Source: JALHVH01 sp963773685
GTDB taxonomy: Bacteria; Acidobacteriota; Aminicenantia; Aminicenantales; Saccharicenantaceae
Length of the DNA stretch: 64,000 nucleotides
Assembly: GCA_963773685.1 (NCBI GenBank)
Contig: CAVZBY010000011.1
Coordinates: 434,001-498,000 of the forward strand
Direction of reading: 5' to 3'
Within the stretch, counting starts at the first letter, position 1. Each line of letters opens with the position of its first letter. Below, in pieces: positions 37,939-46,013 of the stretch. The notes under the pieces are model-generated. The model had not been told where the DNA came from. It made no database searches and saw only the letters and a program-made list of their open reading frames with translations. The translations under genes were made by a program, and so were the position numbers.

Positions 37939-37985
37939 CAGGGTGTCCCGTCAGCGTGGCTGCGTTCTTAAGGTAATGCCCGGTG

Positions 37986-38531
37986 CTATTTTTTCTCTGC
38001 TTCCTTCGGCTTGAGCTCCATGCCGAGCTGTTGCATAAAGCCGAATATGTCGACTTCTTCTCGTTCCTCGACGATCTTTCCATCCTTCATGCGGCACCAG
38101 TTGAGCGAGCTGAATTCGACCGTGTTTCCCGTTGCCGGCATGCCCTGATATGAGGCCGTATTCGTTCCCTTCGCGACCAGCCTGGAAACGACCACATCGC
38201 CTGAGGCGACTTGCTCTTCCAGGGTCCAGCGGGCGTCCGGGAAACCCTCCAAGTTGGCTCTTATCATGGCTATGACTTCGTCGGTTCCCATGGTCTTGGG
38301 GTTTGCCGACGGAAAGTGATAGACATAATCGGGAGCGTTCGCCTCCCTCATGAACTCGACGTTTCCCTTGTTCAATTCATCGATCTCCTGGCGATACAAA
38401 GCCATATTCTGCGCTTCGATCCGTGCCTGCGCCCTGAACTCCTCGAGCTCCGCTTTTTCGGCCTTATTCTGGCAGCCGAACTCAAAGCAGAGCATAAAAA
38501 CCAAAGGAACCGCCAAAATAGGATTTTTCAT
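37986..38531 (-). CDS. Lipoprotein with SnoaL-like (ester cyclase-type) domain
   Basis: 181 residues. Lipoprotein signal with Cys at residue 20 (MLCFEFGCQNKAEK), a short coiled stretch, then a SnoaL/NTF2-like domain: ALYRQEIDELNKGNVEFMRE, YVYHFPSANPKTMGTDEVIA, VVVSRLVAKGTNTASYQGMP and DGKIVEEREEVDIFGFMQQL. This fold includes ester cyclases and many small exported proteins of unknown role; no enzyme activity is implied. ATG preceded by AGGAGGGG. A good promoter lies at 38566-38594. Codon use is a little less GC-rich than in the genes to its left. Confidence 0.78.
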   Translation of the reverse strand: MKNPILAVPLVFMLCFEFGCQNKAEKAELEEFRAQARIEAQNMALYRQEIDELNKGNVEFMREANAPDYVYHFPSANPKTMGTDEVIAMIRANLEGFPDARWTLEEQVASGDVVVSRLVAKGTNTASYQGMPATGNTVEFSSLNWCRMKDGKIVEEREEVDIFGFMQQLGMELKPKEAEKK

Positions 38532-38565
38532 TGACCCCTCCTACTTCCCTGTTGCCTGTGGTTCA

Positions 38566-38594
38566 CCTATATCAAAGAGAAAAGGACAAGTCAA
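38566..38594 (-). promoter_or_regulatory. Promoter of the SnoaL-like lipoprotein gene
   Basis: Minus-strand TTGACT (38594-38589), 17-base spacer, TATAGG (38571-38566), 34 bases before the ATG. Confidence 0.6.
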
Positions 38595-39027
38595 TTCGCG
38601 GAAGGCACGCTTCTCTCCGTGTGCCAACGGTGTGCTAAATCATACTGAAAAGCACTGACCTCGACGAGCGAGCTTATCAATTGACGAAAAAGACATGGTT
38701 TACAATTAGCCCGTCGTCAACCTTCCGTCAATATCTTGAGCCGCCCCGTTCTTGCCTCTTGAAAGCGCCTCAGTCTTTTTAGCCGTGTTGGGAAAATAGA
38801 TCCTCATAAAAGTACCTAATCGATCATCGGCCCCGATAGATCAATCTTGTCTCCAGCTGTAAATCGATGGCCAGAGAGAACGGCCGAGCAAAGAAATGCT
38901 TGGAATCAAACTTTGTCAATAGATTCGCTAAATAATTCGGACCCACGATTACCTCAGAAAAATTGCTTGACAACCCCTGATAAAAGGGCAAATACTCAAT
39001 TGTCATAATCGTAATATGGGGGACAAA
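38595..39027. other. Gene-free AT-rich stretch
   Basis: No open frame with coding character. TTGACA at 38967-38972 followed after 18 bases by AATACT (38991-38996) may be the promoter of the exported protein at 39028. The base composition is visibly lower in GC than in the flanks and stays so to about 41640. Confidence 0.4.
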
Positions 39028-39594
39028 ATGAAAAGGGGAACCATGCTTAAGAGTCATTGTACCGTCGTATTATTCCTTTTTCTGGGCGTTACTAGCTTAT
39101 TAATGAGCCCGGCTTATTCAGAAGCCCAGGTTGTTCCTCCTTCAAGTGCTGTTGCTTCTGATGAGGTCGGAGAAATCGTTTTGAAAAGGTTGCCTGTCGA
39201 TACGATGCATGCGGCTGCAACGGACGGCCCCTATATGGTCCGAGCGTTAGCCATAGGTTTAGCAAACTTTTTTCCCGAACAAGCTGATTGGGCCATTTTT
39301 GATTTTACTTCTGAATATTTATCCGGGCAAACTTGGTATTGGTGTTTTGTCGTCGCCAATTATAATAGCATCCCGAAAATCATTAAATTACGATGGGAAC
39401 TCTGGTACCAGGATGGAGCTGGGAGACTCACCAAGTATCTCTCAAAAACTATCCCTGCGAGTACGGTCATGCTTTATTATTACACCGTGACTGGTTATGT
39501 GGCTAAAAAAGGATTGTTTACGCTCAACGGACAGGTCTACGGTGCACAAATGGGAAATGCTAACTCAGTTTCATCTCAGGTCTATATCTATTGA
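39028..39594 (+). CDS. Exported protein of unknown function
   Basis: 188 residues. Signal peptide (VVLFLFLGVTSLLMSPAYSE), then no recognised domain. The C-terminal half is rich in aromatic residues in beta-like stretches: YLSGQTWYWCFVVANYNSIP, IKLRWELWYQDGAGR, TVMLYYYTVTGYVAKKGLFT. It looks like a single beta-sandwich domain, perhaps binding a ligand on the cell surface. Starts at 39016, 39028 and 39043 are in frame; 39028 has GGGGG at a suitable distance. AT-richer codon use than the rest of the window suggests foreign or fast-evolving origin. Confidence 0.6.
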   Translation: MKRGTMLKSHCTVVLFLFLGVTSLLMSPAYSEAQVVPPSSAVASDEVGEIVLKRLPVDTMHAAATDGPYMVRALAIGLANFFPEQADWAIFDFTSEYLSGQTWYWCFVVANYNSIPKIIKLRWELWYQDGAGRLTKYLSKTIPASTVMLYYYTVTGYVAKKGLFTLNGQVYGAQMGNANSVSSQVYIY

Positions 39595-39676
39595 CTTGCT
39601 CAAGGGTAGATCCAACGGCCCATAGCCGAAGGCTCAAGAGAAAATCTTTCTCTCAGGAATATCAGGCTAAAAGGTA

Positions 39677-39829
39677 ATGCCGGCGCGGACTATTACCAAT
39701 CATGTCGGCGCTGGCTGGATCATCCTTGACGTCCTGGCCGGCCGTGTCCCCTTTGTCGTTGATGCCGCAACGGGCGCGTGGTATAGCCTGGACCAAAAGA
39801 ACCTTGACGCAGTACTCGATAAACAATAG
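39677..39829 (+). pseudogene. Short relic of an exported lipoprotein-type gene
   Basis: 50 codons read TITNHVGAGWIILDVLAGRV then PFVVDAATGAWYSLD. The pattern G-x-I-x-x-D-x-x-x-G-x-x-x-x-x-V-D-A-A-T-G-A-W is common at the C-terminus of small bacterial exported proteins. No N-terminal part with signal peptide is present upstream, where an in-frame TAA occurs. Interpreted as the tail of a deleted gene; it could also be a small gene. Confidence 0.35.
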
Positions 39830-39991
39830 AACAGCCAGCGTGCCTTGCGCCCTTGAAAACGGGAAATTATCTATCCTTGCCTTAAACTTGATAAAGAGGC
39901 CCTGTCCTAGAATGCTGACATTGAGACTTGGCATGAATCCAAGCCGGCGAAATAGAGAATTAGGTCTAAATGCATTTTTTAGAGGGATAAA

Positions 39992-40924
39992 ATGAAGAAG
40001 ACTATGATTCGTCTATTGATTCTTTTTGTCTTTTCTTTGGCTTGCATATGGGGTCAAGTCACAACGCCCGCAACTTCAGAAAAAGTATCCGAATTGAAAC
40101 GAGACCTTGAAAAAACCCGGACGGAAATCCAAGATGCGATGAAAAGGGACGAAGAATTGGCTGGCGGATTGGTCAAAGCGCTAATTGCGGTTCGGATAGA
40201 AATCTTAAAAACAAACGAGGCCTTGCTTGAGCAAAGAATCAATGCCGTCGAGGGCGGCGCTCCTATAAGAATAGAAACCTTAGGAACCGTGATCAATGAA
40301 GAAGAGGCGGCCATTCTTGAAAAAGAGATTCAGGCAAAGAGGCAGGAGGTCATACTCCAACAAAAAGACGCAGAACAATATTCGGGTGGATTGGTATTAG
40401 CAATGAAGCGCTCGACTATCGCTACTAACGAAAACTCCATTGCATTACTAGAACAGCGGCGACTGATTGCGAAGTATGGTTTGTTCTACAGGCTGCCCAG
40501 CCCCAGCGAAGGTAGCAAACCGCCTTCAGGCACTACAAAGAAGCAGCCCGACTTGTCGCCGTCCGAAGATATCATTGCCGTAAAAATAATTAGCAAGGAG
40601 TTCGTAAAAGCTAATTATCAAGAATATATCCGGTTCGATATCGAATGGAACCCTATTAATCTCAAGAAACCCGCTAGAAGTGTCAAAGGGATAATACATT
40701 TCTGTGATCTTTTCGGGAGCACGAAATTCCTGGTTAGCTATACTGTCAACAATCCTCTCATACCCGGCCAGGTGCTCATAAGCAAGGGGGGCGCCATTAA
40801 ATATAATCAATTTGATGAAAAAGAGAATTGGGTAAGAGGCACAGACCTTGAAGATATGCTCTTTAAGTTCAAAGTTACAGATATCTTATATACGGACGGA
40901 GAGAAGGAACGCATTGACCAATAA
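39992..40924 (+). CDS. Exported coiled-coil protein of unknown function
   Basis: 310 residues. Signal peptide (LILFVFSLACIWGQ), then residues about 28-170 form a strongly helical, Glu/Lys-rich region in two similar halves: MKRDEELAGGLVKALIAVRI with ILKTNEALLEQRINAVEG, and KDAEQYSGGLVLAMKRSTIA with NENSIALLEQRRLIAKYG. A low-complexity Pro/Ser linker leads to a C-terminal beta domain (IRFDIEWNPINLKKPARSVK, LVSYTVNNPLIPGQVLISKG). No known family recognised. AT-richer than the chromosome average; ribosome site GAGGG. Flanked by relics, so it lies in an accessory island. Confidence 0.6.
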   Translation: MKKTMIRLLILFVFSLACIWGQVTTPATSEKVSELKRDLEKTRTEIQDAMKRDEELAGGLVKALIAVRIEILKTNEALLEQRINAVEGGAPIRIETLGTVINEEEAAILEKEIQAKRQEVILQQKDAEQYSGGLVLAMKRSTIATNENSIALLEQRRLIAKYGLFYRLPSPSEGSKPPSGTTKKQPDLSPSEDIIAVKIISKEFVKANYQEYIRFDIEWNPINLKKPARSVKGIIHFCDLFGSTKFLVSYTVNNPLIPGQVLISKGGAIKYNQFDEKENWVRGTDLEDMLFKFKVTDILYTDGEKERIDQ

Positions 40925-41025
40925 CTCCGTCCGAGTTGGGGCTAGGATTATCGAGCTAATCGAGGCGACCCCTTTTACGCAAATCAGCCTATAAGTGAGA
41001 ATCTTCCTATCACATCTCAGCCCTA

Positions 41026-41560
41026 CTAAGCGAAGCCTGATCCGCCTTCGGGTGTCCCGCAGGAATGGGGAGGGCGGCTCCGGCTGCCTCCCCCAGCATC
41101 ATCCTTGATGATCTCTTCCATAAACTCGCCGGCCTCCACGAGTTCGGGGGGATGCCTTTGCGGCGCCGCTGTTCTTTCCGGACTTTCCTGACTTCATCAA
41201 TACAGGCATTCGTTACGGCTCGGTTTATATAGTTCGTAATGGACGGCTTGCCATGATTAGCCCGGAACGCCCCCGCTCTATTACAGCACAAAGGGAAACG
41301 AACCGTCTTGGACGATATCCTCAGGAGCCGACTTGTCGATCCCAGAGCCCCCGAGTCTTTTACAGACAAGGTTCTGGGTGATGCGCCAGACAGCGGCGCG
41401 GGGTTCATAATGTTGGGTTGCGGGCTCTGTTAATTTATTGCCCAGTTCCGAAAAGCGACGATAAAACTCCCGGAAAATCTTGGGCCCCGTTGCATGATAA
41501 GGAGCCGCCGTGGAGAAAATGGCGACTTTGCAGTGAAAAGACCGATAAAAAGACCATAAA
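41026..41560 (-). pseudogene. Degenerate sigma-70-like (ECF) gene remnant
   Basis: Three successive frames read GPKIFREFYRRFSELGNKL, VWRITQNLVCKRL with SAPEDIVQDG, then ITNYINRAVTNACIDEVRKV and RKEQRRRKGIPP, then ELVEAGEFMEEIIKDDAG. APEDIVQDG resembles sigma region 2.2 (ADEDVVQE) and NACIDEVRKVRKEQRR resembles region 2.4 and its linker. Region 4 with its helix-turn-helix is missing, and frame changes occur near 41300 and 41150. I infer a decayed regulator; the right-hand limit is uncertain. Confidence 0.4.
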
Positions 41561-41644
41561 ACTGCATTAGCCGAGAAGCGTGTCCGTATGGACAGACCTT
41601 AGCGCATCTCTTGTAAATGACTGATTCTATTGATGGATATGGAA

Positions 41645-41730
41645 TGCCGGAGGAGGGGATCGAACCCACACCCGAGTTGCCCCGGACGGGATTTTGAGTC
41701 CCGCGCGTCTGCCAGTTCCGCCACTCCGGC
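41645..41730 (-). tRNA. tRNA-Leu, anticodon CAA
   Basis: 86 bases. Acceptor arms GCCGGAG and CTCCGGC pair, the T loop is GGTTCGATCC, the long variable arm is that of a class II tRNA, and the anticodon CAA lies at 41696-41694 in the loop CTCAAAA. CCA is not encoded. It closes the AT-rich island, as tRNA genes often do. Confidence 0.93.
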
Positions 41731-41778
41731 GCGCCGGACAGAATATAGACGAATTCCGGGGACTTTTCAATGCTCGGT

Positions 41779-41808
41779 TTGACCTGCCGGTCCCTTTTTG
41801 ATTACAAT
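41779..41808 (+). promoter_or_regulatory. Promoter of the heptose/LPS operon
   Basis: TTGACC (41779-41784), 18-base spacer, TACAAT (41803-41808), 17 bases before the ATG at 41826. Confidence 0.6.
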
Positions 41809-41825
41809 CCCTGCGACAAGGGCCC

Positions 41826-42836
41826 ATGAACACGAACAAAGAGGATCGGGCACGGCTTCTCGGATATCTGGACCGGTTCGAGGGTTTGCGCATCGGCGTC
41901 TGGGGCGACCTCATCCTCGACGAGCATCTCTACGGGACGACCCGCCGCATCTCCCGCGAGGCCCCGGTCCTCATCCTGACCTACAAAGGCCAGGAATATT
42001 CCCTGGGCGGGGCGGGCAACGCCATCCAGAACCTCAAGTCCCTGGGGGCGTACCCGGTTCCCGTCGGTGTCGTCGGCCGTGACGCCGAGGGCCGCAGAGT
42101 CCTGAGCTTCCTGAGGTCCAAGGGCATCCCCACCGATCATGTCATTCAGGCGAAGGGTTACCAGACGCCGCTGAAGACGAGGATCATGGCCGGCGACGAG
42201 AACACGCGCAAGCAGCAGATCCTGCGCATCGACCGCGAAGACCGGGTCCCCGATTCCGCCGCCATGACGGATCGGATCCGTAAGGCCGTCGGCTCCGCCC
42301 TCCGGGATTGTACGGCCCTCCTCGTTTCCGATTACAGCTATGGCGCCGTCAAGCCGGTCGTCTACGCGGGAGTCCTGCCCGCGGCCGCCGCCGGCCGCAT
42401 CCCCGTCGCCGTCGATTCGCGGTTCCGGCTGATGGACTTCGCGGGGGCGACGATCGCGACCCCGAACGAGGCCGAGATCGAATCCGCCGTCAATGTCGCC
42501 GGCGGCGGGAGCGAGGCGGCCCTGCGCACGGCAGCGGCCAGGGTCCTGAGGAAGCTCCGGTCTCCTGCCCTGCTCGTGACCCGCGGCTCGCGCGGGATGC
42601 TCCTTTTCGAAAAGGGAAAGCCTCCCTTCGCCATCCCCGTCCGGGGAACGACCGACATCGTCGATGTAACCGGAGCCGGGGACACCGTCATCAGCGTTTT
42701 CACGCTCGCCCTGGCAGCCGGCGCCTCGTTCCGCGATGCCGCCGAGCTCGCCAACTTCGCCGGGGGCGTCGTGGTCATGAAGAAGGGCGCCGCCGCTCTC
42801 GGCCCGCGCGAGCTCAGACAGGCGATCCTATCTTGA
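41826..42836 (+). CDS. rfaE1: D-glycero-beta-D-manno-heptose-7-phosphate kinase (HldE kinase part)
   Basis: 336 residues, PfkB/ribokinase fold. GVWGDLILDEHLYGTTRRIS and SLGGAGNAIQNLKSLGA are the HldE1 N-terminal motifs, TRIMAGDENTRKQQILRID contacts substrate and DIVDVTGAGDTVISVFTLAL holds the catalytic Asp and anion hole. Phosphorylates D-glycero-D-manno-heptose-7-phosphate at C1 for ADP-heptose synthesis. In enterobacteria it is fused to the adenylyltransferase; here that activity is the next gene, starting inside the stop (TTGA). Confidence 0.92.
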   Translation: MNTNKEDRARLLGYLDRFEGLRIGVWGDLILDEHLYGTTRRISREAPVLILTYKGQEYSLGGAGNAIQNLKSLGAYPVPVGVVGRDAEGRRVLSFLRSKGIPTDHVIQAKGYQTPLKTRIMAGDENTRKQQILRIDREDRVPDSAAMTDRIRKAVGSALRDCTALLVSDYSYGAVKPVVYAGVLPAAAAGRIPVAVDSRFRLMDFAGATIATPNEAEIESAVNVAGGGSEAALRTAAARVLRKLRSPALLVTRGSRGMLLFEKGKPPFAIPVRGTTDIVDVTGAGDTVISVFTLALAAGASFRDAAELANFAGGVVVMKKGAAALGPRELRQAILS

Positions 42837-43324
42837 AACCCAGGAAGCTCCGGACACTCGCCGATCTCGGGAGAGTCGCCGCCGCCGAAAAGCGCCGGGG
42901 AAAGCGCATCGTCCTGGCCAACGGCTGTTTCGACCTCCTCCACGTCGGTCACGTCCGGTACCTCCGCGGCGCCGCCGCGAAGGGCGACATCCTCGTCGTG
43001 GCCTTGAACAGCGACGCCTCGGTGAGAGCCCTCAAGGGCCCCGGGCGGCCCCTCATGGCCCAGGCCGAGAGGGCCGAGATCCTCTCGGCGCTCGAAGACG
43101 TCGACTATGTCGCCATATTCCCGGAACGCAACGTCGAAAAGGTCCTCCGCGCCCTTCGCCCCGACGTCCACGCCAAGGGCTCGGATTATACGATCCGCAC
43201 GGTCCCGGAACGCGAGACCGTCAAGGCTCTGGGCGGCGAGGTTGCCATCGCCGGCGGGCCCAAGGTCCGGTCGACGCGGGACATCGTCAAGCTCGTCGCG
43301 GGACGGAAGGAGACGTGTGGATAA
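42833..43324 (+). CDS. rfaE2: ADP-heptose synthase / heptose-1-phosphate adenylyltransferase (HldE second part)
   Basis: 163 residues from a TTG start that overlaps the kinase stop by four bases. LANGCFDLLHVGHVRYLRGA contains the nucleotidyltransferase HxGH motif, followed by VALNSDASVRALKGPGRPL, ALEDVDYVAIFPERNVEKVL and a C-terminal IAGGPKVRSTRDIV. Transfers AMP from ATP to heptose-1-phosphate. The gene overlaps the following heptosyltransferase by eight bases. Confidence 0.92.
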   Translation: MKPRKLRTLADLGRVAAAEKRRGKRIVLANGCFDLLHVGHVRYLRGAAAKGDILVVALNSDASVRALKGPGRPLMAQAERAEILSALEDVDYVAIFPERNVEKVLRALRPDVHAKGSDYTIRTVPERETVKALGGEVAIAGGPKVRSTRDIVKLVAGRKETCG

Positions 43325-44309
43325 CTTCCTCATCATCCGGCTGAGCTCGCTCGGGGATATCATCCACGGCCTTCCCGCCTTCGCGGTCCTGCGCCGGGGA
43401 TTCCCCGAAGCCCGGATCTCCTGGGTCGTCGATGAGGCCGGAAGCGAGATCCTGGAGCTCGTGCCCGGCCTCGACGAGGTCATCGTCCGCGGAGAGGACG
43501 GATGGTTCCGGAAGCTCCGGCTCAGGGACCGAACCGCCATCGACGTCCAGGGCCTGTTGAAATCCGCCCTCCTCGGCCGTCTTTCGGGGGCCCGCCGCCG
43601 GATCGGGTTCTCGGGGAAGAACCTCAAGGAGCCCGCGGCCGCGATCTTCTATACCGAAAAGCTCGCCGAATTCGAGGAGACCGGCCACGTGATCGGCAAG
43701 AATATCCGCTTGCTCGAAAAGCTTGGCTTAAAACCGGACGGAACCGGATACGAATTTCCCCTCGTCATCCCCGAAACCCCCAAGTGCCGCATCGCCGGCG
43801 CCCTCGAACGGCTCGGCCGGACGCCGGAACAGAAGGTCATCCTCTGCAATGTCGGGGCGGCGTGGGAAAGCAAACGGTGGCCGGCCGACCGGTGGGCGGA
43901 GCTTCTCCCTTCGCTCGTCCGGAAGGACCTCTTCCCGCTCCTGCTCTGGGGGAACGGCGCCGAGAAGGAGACGGCCCGGGCGATCGCGGATCGAACGGGT
44001 GTCCCGGCGGCCCCGTTCTTCACGATCCCCGAAGTCCTGGCCCTCATCGCGGCCTCCGGACTGCTCATCAGCGGAGATACCTTCGCCCTGCAGGCGGCCG
44101 GCGCCCTGGACGTTCCCGTCATCGGCTTGTTCGGGCCGACCAACCCGAAGCGCAACGGCCCCTTCCGGGAGCGGGACAGGACGGCCCAATCCTCGATGGA
44201 CTGCCGGCCCTGCTGGAAAAGGGAGTGCCCCACGACCGCCTGCATGAGCGCCATCTCCGCCGCGGACGTCTTCGGACTCGTCAGGGAGGTCCTGGGCCCG
44301 GATGTCTGA
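43317..44309 (+). CDS. Lipopolysaccharide heptosyltransferase (GT9)
   Basis: 330 residues. The start is GTG at 43317 giving MDNFLIIRLSSLGDIIHGLP, the GT9 N-terminal motif, followed by DVQGLLKSALLGRLSGARRR, the donor-site block LCNVGAAWESKRWPADRWAE, and LLISGDTFALQAAGALDVPV with GLFGPTNPKRNGPF. Uses ADP-heptose made by the two preceding gene products to build the inner LPS core; WaaC-like is the closest description. Overlaps both neighbours (rfaE2 by 8 bases, the methylase by 8 bases), so all are translationally coupled. Confidence 0.9.
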   Translation: MDNFLIIRLSSLGDIIHGLPAFAVLRRGFPEARISWVVDEAGSEILELVPGLDEVIVRGEDGWFRKLRLRDRTAIDVQGLLKSALLGRLSGARRRIGFSGKNLKEPAAAIFYTEKLAEFEETGHVIGKNIRLLEKLGLKPDGTGYEFPLVIPETPKCRIAGALERLGRTPEQKVILCNVGAAWESKRWPADRWAELLPSLVRKDLFPLLLWGNGAEKETARAIADRTGVPAAPFFTIPEVLALIAASGLLISGDTFALQAAGALDVPVIGLFGPTNPKRNGPFRERDRTAQSSMDCRPCWKRECPTTACMSAISAADVFGLVREVLGPDV

Positions 44310-44853
44310 CCTAAAGCTCCGCGAGAGCCTCTACCGATGGCGTGTCCGGGCCGGGACGCCGGCGCTTATGGGTGTTTTCATCTTCGCCCGCCCCTCCTTG
44401 AAAAGTCTCGCAGCGGGGATGGCCCTGAGTCTTTTAGGGCTCGGCTTGAGGGCTTGGGCCGCGGGGCATCTCAGGAAGGAGAGGGAGCTCGCCGTCTCCG
44501 GGCCATACAGGTTCACCCGCAATCCCCTGTACCTCGGCACCCTCATCATCGCGGCCGGCGCGGCCGTGGCGGCATGGTCGTGGTGGGCCGTCGCCCTTCT
44601 GGGCGCTTACTTCGTCGTTTTCTACCCCGTCATCGTATGGGAGGAGAGGGACAGGATGAGGGCGCTTTTTCCGGAAGCTTACGGGCCTTACGAGAAGGCT
44701 GTGCCCCTCTTCATCCCGGTCCCCGGACGCACAGGCAAAGGCAACGGCGGCCGCTTCGACGGCAGGCTCTTCCTGAAGAACAAAGAGCTCCGGGCCGTCC
44801 TCGGGACCGCGGCGTTCTGGGCCCTGATGGCGCTGAAGCTCCTTCGCCGATAG
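44302..44853 (+). CDS. ICMT/PEMT-type membrane methyltransferase
   Basis: 183 residues with four or five hydrophobic segments. GPYRFTRNPLYLGTLIIAAG is the SAM-binding signature of the isoprenylcysteine carboxyl methyltransferase/phospholipid methyltransferase family, followed by YPVIVWEERDRMRALFPEAY. Likely methylates a lipid or isoprenoid at the membrane. It overlaps the heptosyltransferase and precedes trmH by six bases. The link to LPS is by position only. Confidence 0.85.
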   Translation: MSDLKLRESLYRWRVRAGTPALMGVFIFARPSLKSLAAGMALSLLGLGLRAWAAGHLRKERELAVSGPYRFTRNPLYLGTLIIAAGAAVAAWSWWAVALLGAYFVVFYPVIVWEERDRMRALFPEAYGPYEKAVPLFIPVPGRTGKGNGGRFDGRLFLKNKELRAVLGTAAFWALMALKLLRR

Positions 44854-44859
44854 CTTCCC

Positions 44860-45450
44860 ATGGCCACCGATAAGAGGCTCGCGAGGATCGAAGGGGTGTT
44901 GTCCCGTCGCCAGCCGGACCTCCGGGTCGTCCTCGAAGGAGTGACCATCGCCCACAACGCCAGCGCCGTCATCCGGACATGCGACGCGGCGGGCATCCTC
45001 TACCTCGACCTCATCGCGCCGAACCCCGAGCTTCTCCGGTTCAACGAGGCCATCACGACGCGGACGGAGAAGTGGCTCGAGATCGGGGTCCACGCATCGG
45101 CGAAGGAGTGCCTCTCCGGCCTCAAGGCGCGGGGATTCGCGATCGTCGCGACGCGGTTGGCGGAAGACGCGGTCCCCTATACCGAGATCGATTACGGCAG
45201 GCCGACGGCGCTCGTCTTCGGGAGCGAATCGAACGGCATTTCCGACGAAGCCCTGGCCTTCGCGGATCGCGTCATCCGCATCCCCATGGTGGGCATGGTC
45301 CAGAGCCTCAACCTCTCCGTTTCCGTCGCCGTCGTCCTTTACGAAGCCTTCCGGCAGAGACAGGCCATGGGCCGATTCGGGAAAACCGGGCTTTCCCCGG
45401 CCGAGTTCGAGGCGCTCAAGGAGAAGTGGCTCAAGAATTCGAAGCCCTAA
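44860..45450 (+). CDS. trmH: SpoU-type tRNA (guanosine-18-2'-O)-methyltransferase
   Basis: 196 residues, SPOUT fold with the trefoil-knot motifs: GVTIAHNASAVIRTCDAAGI (motif 1), ALVFGSESNGISDEALAFAD (motif 2), RIPMVGMVQSLNLSVSVAVV (motif 3). The order NASAVIRTCDAAG and GMVQSLNLSVS fits TrmH rather than RlmB. Methylates the ribose of G18 in tRNA. Last gene of the operon that starts at 41826. Confidence 0.9.
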   Translation: MATDKRLARIEGVLSRRQPDLRVVLEGVTIAHNASAVIRTCDAAGILYLDLIAPNPELLRFNEAITTRTEKWLEIGVHASAKECLSGLKARGFAIVATRLAEDAVPYTEIDYGRPTALVFGSESNGISDEALAFADRVIRIPMVGMVQSLNLSVSVAVVLYEAFRQRQAMGRFGKTGLSPAEFEALKEKWLKNSKP

Positions 45451-46013
45451 AAAAGGGTTCTTCTCCCAATTCCGGGAGATCGTAAGTTCCGTTTCTTTTT
45501 GTGCCTGAAGGAATTCCCGGCTCGGGGTGTGCCTTCCGTCGGCCGCGATTTGTCCCGGCGAGCCAAATTGCTTTCGCTTCGGGCTTCGCTCTCCCCGTCC
45601 TGTCGGTACGGGGAACCGTGCCCGCTCCGCCCTCAGACGACCTCCTCCAGGCATCACCCCTGCGCCATTGATCAGAAGGCACAAAAAGAAACGTGCTTAT
45701 CCGGATATCCGTAGGGACGGGTCCCCGGAGATGGCAGAAAAATTAAAAGAAGGTTCTTCTCCAGATTCCGGGGATCGTCGGCGGTGATGGATGCTGGCCC
45801 GAAGCCCCCCGTAGCGGAAGGGGGCCCGTCGGCTTTGCCGATGGGGGAACCGCCGGGACTGGTTCCCGGGGGTCGGGGGGAGAGGGTCAGCTCCATCACC
45901 GCGCCTACGCAACGAATCCCGGAATTTGGAGAAGAACCAAAAAAAAGCGGGGGACGGGAACCCACGGTCCCCGTCCCCCTTTCGAGAGATGGATACAGGA
46001 GCAGGTGACTTTG
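45451..46013. repeat. Gene-free region made of nested inverted repeats
   Basis: A 21-base unit GGTTCTTCTCC-N3-TTCCGGG occurs at 45456-45476 and 45752-45772 and inverted at 45918-45938. A 16-base pair CGTTTCTTTTTGTGCC (45489-45504) and its complement (45679-45694) encloses a 174-base core. A second pair GCGGTGATGGA (from 45781) and TCCATCACCGC (ending about 45902) lies inside the GGTTCTTCTCC pair, with further hairpins such as CCCGTCGGC-TTT-GCCGATGGG. No plausible open frame. The arrangement suggests two adjacent structured elements of 200 bases each. Confidence 0.65.
45939..45982 (-). terminator. Intrinsic terminator of the protease-like/ECF operon
   Basis: Read on the minus strand: GGGGGACGGG (45979-45970), an 11-base loop, CCCGTCCCCC (45958-45949), GC, then eight T (45946-45939). 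It lies 32 bases past the stop at 46014. The T run abuts the inverted GGTTCTTCTCC repeat. Confidence 0.85.

Noticed and set aside
38824..39057. 77-codon minus-strand open frame
   Set aside because: It overlaps the start of the exported protein gene, has no ribosome site and no recognisable protein character.
45451..46013. CRISPR array
   Set aside because: The repeats are few, unevenly spaced and partly inverted; there are no regular spacers and no cas genes.
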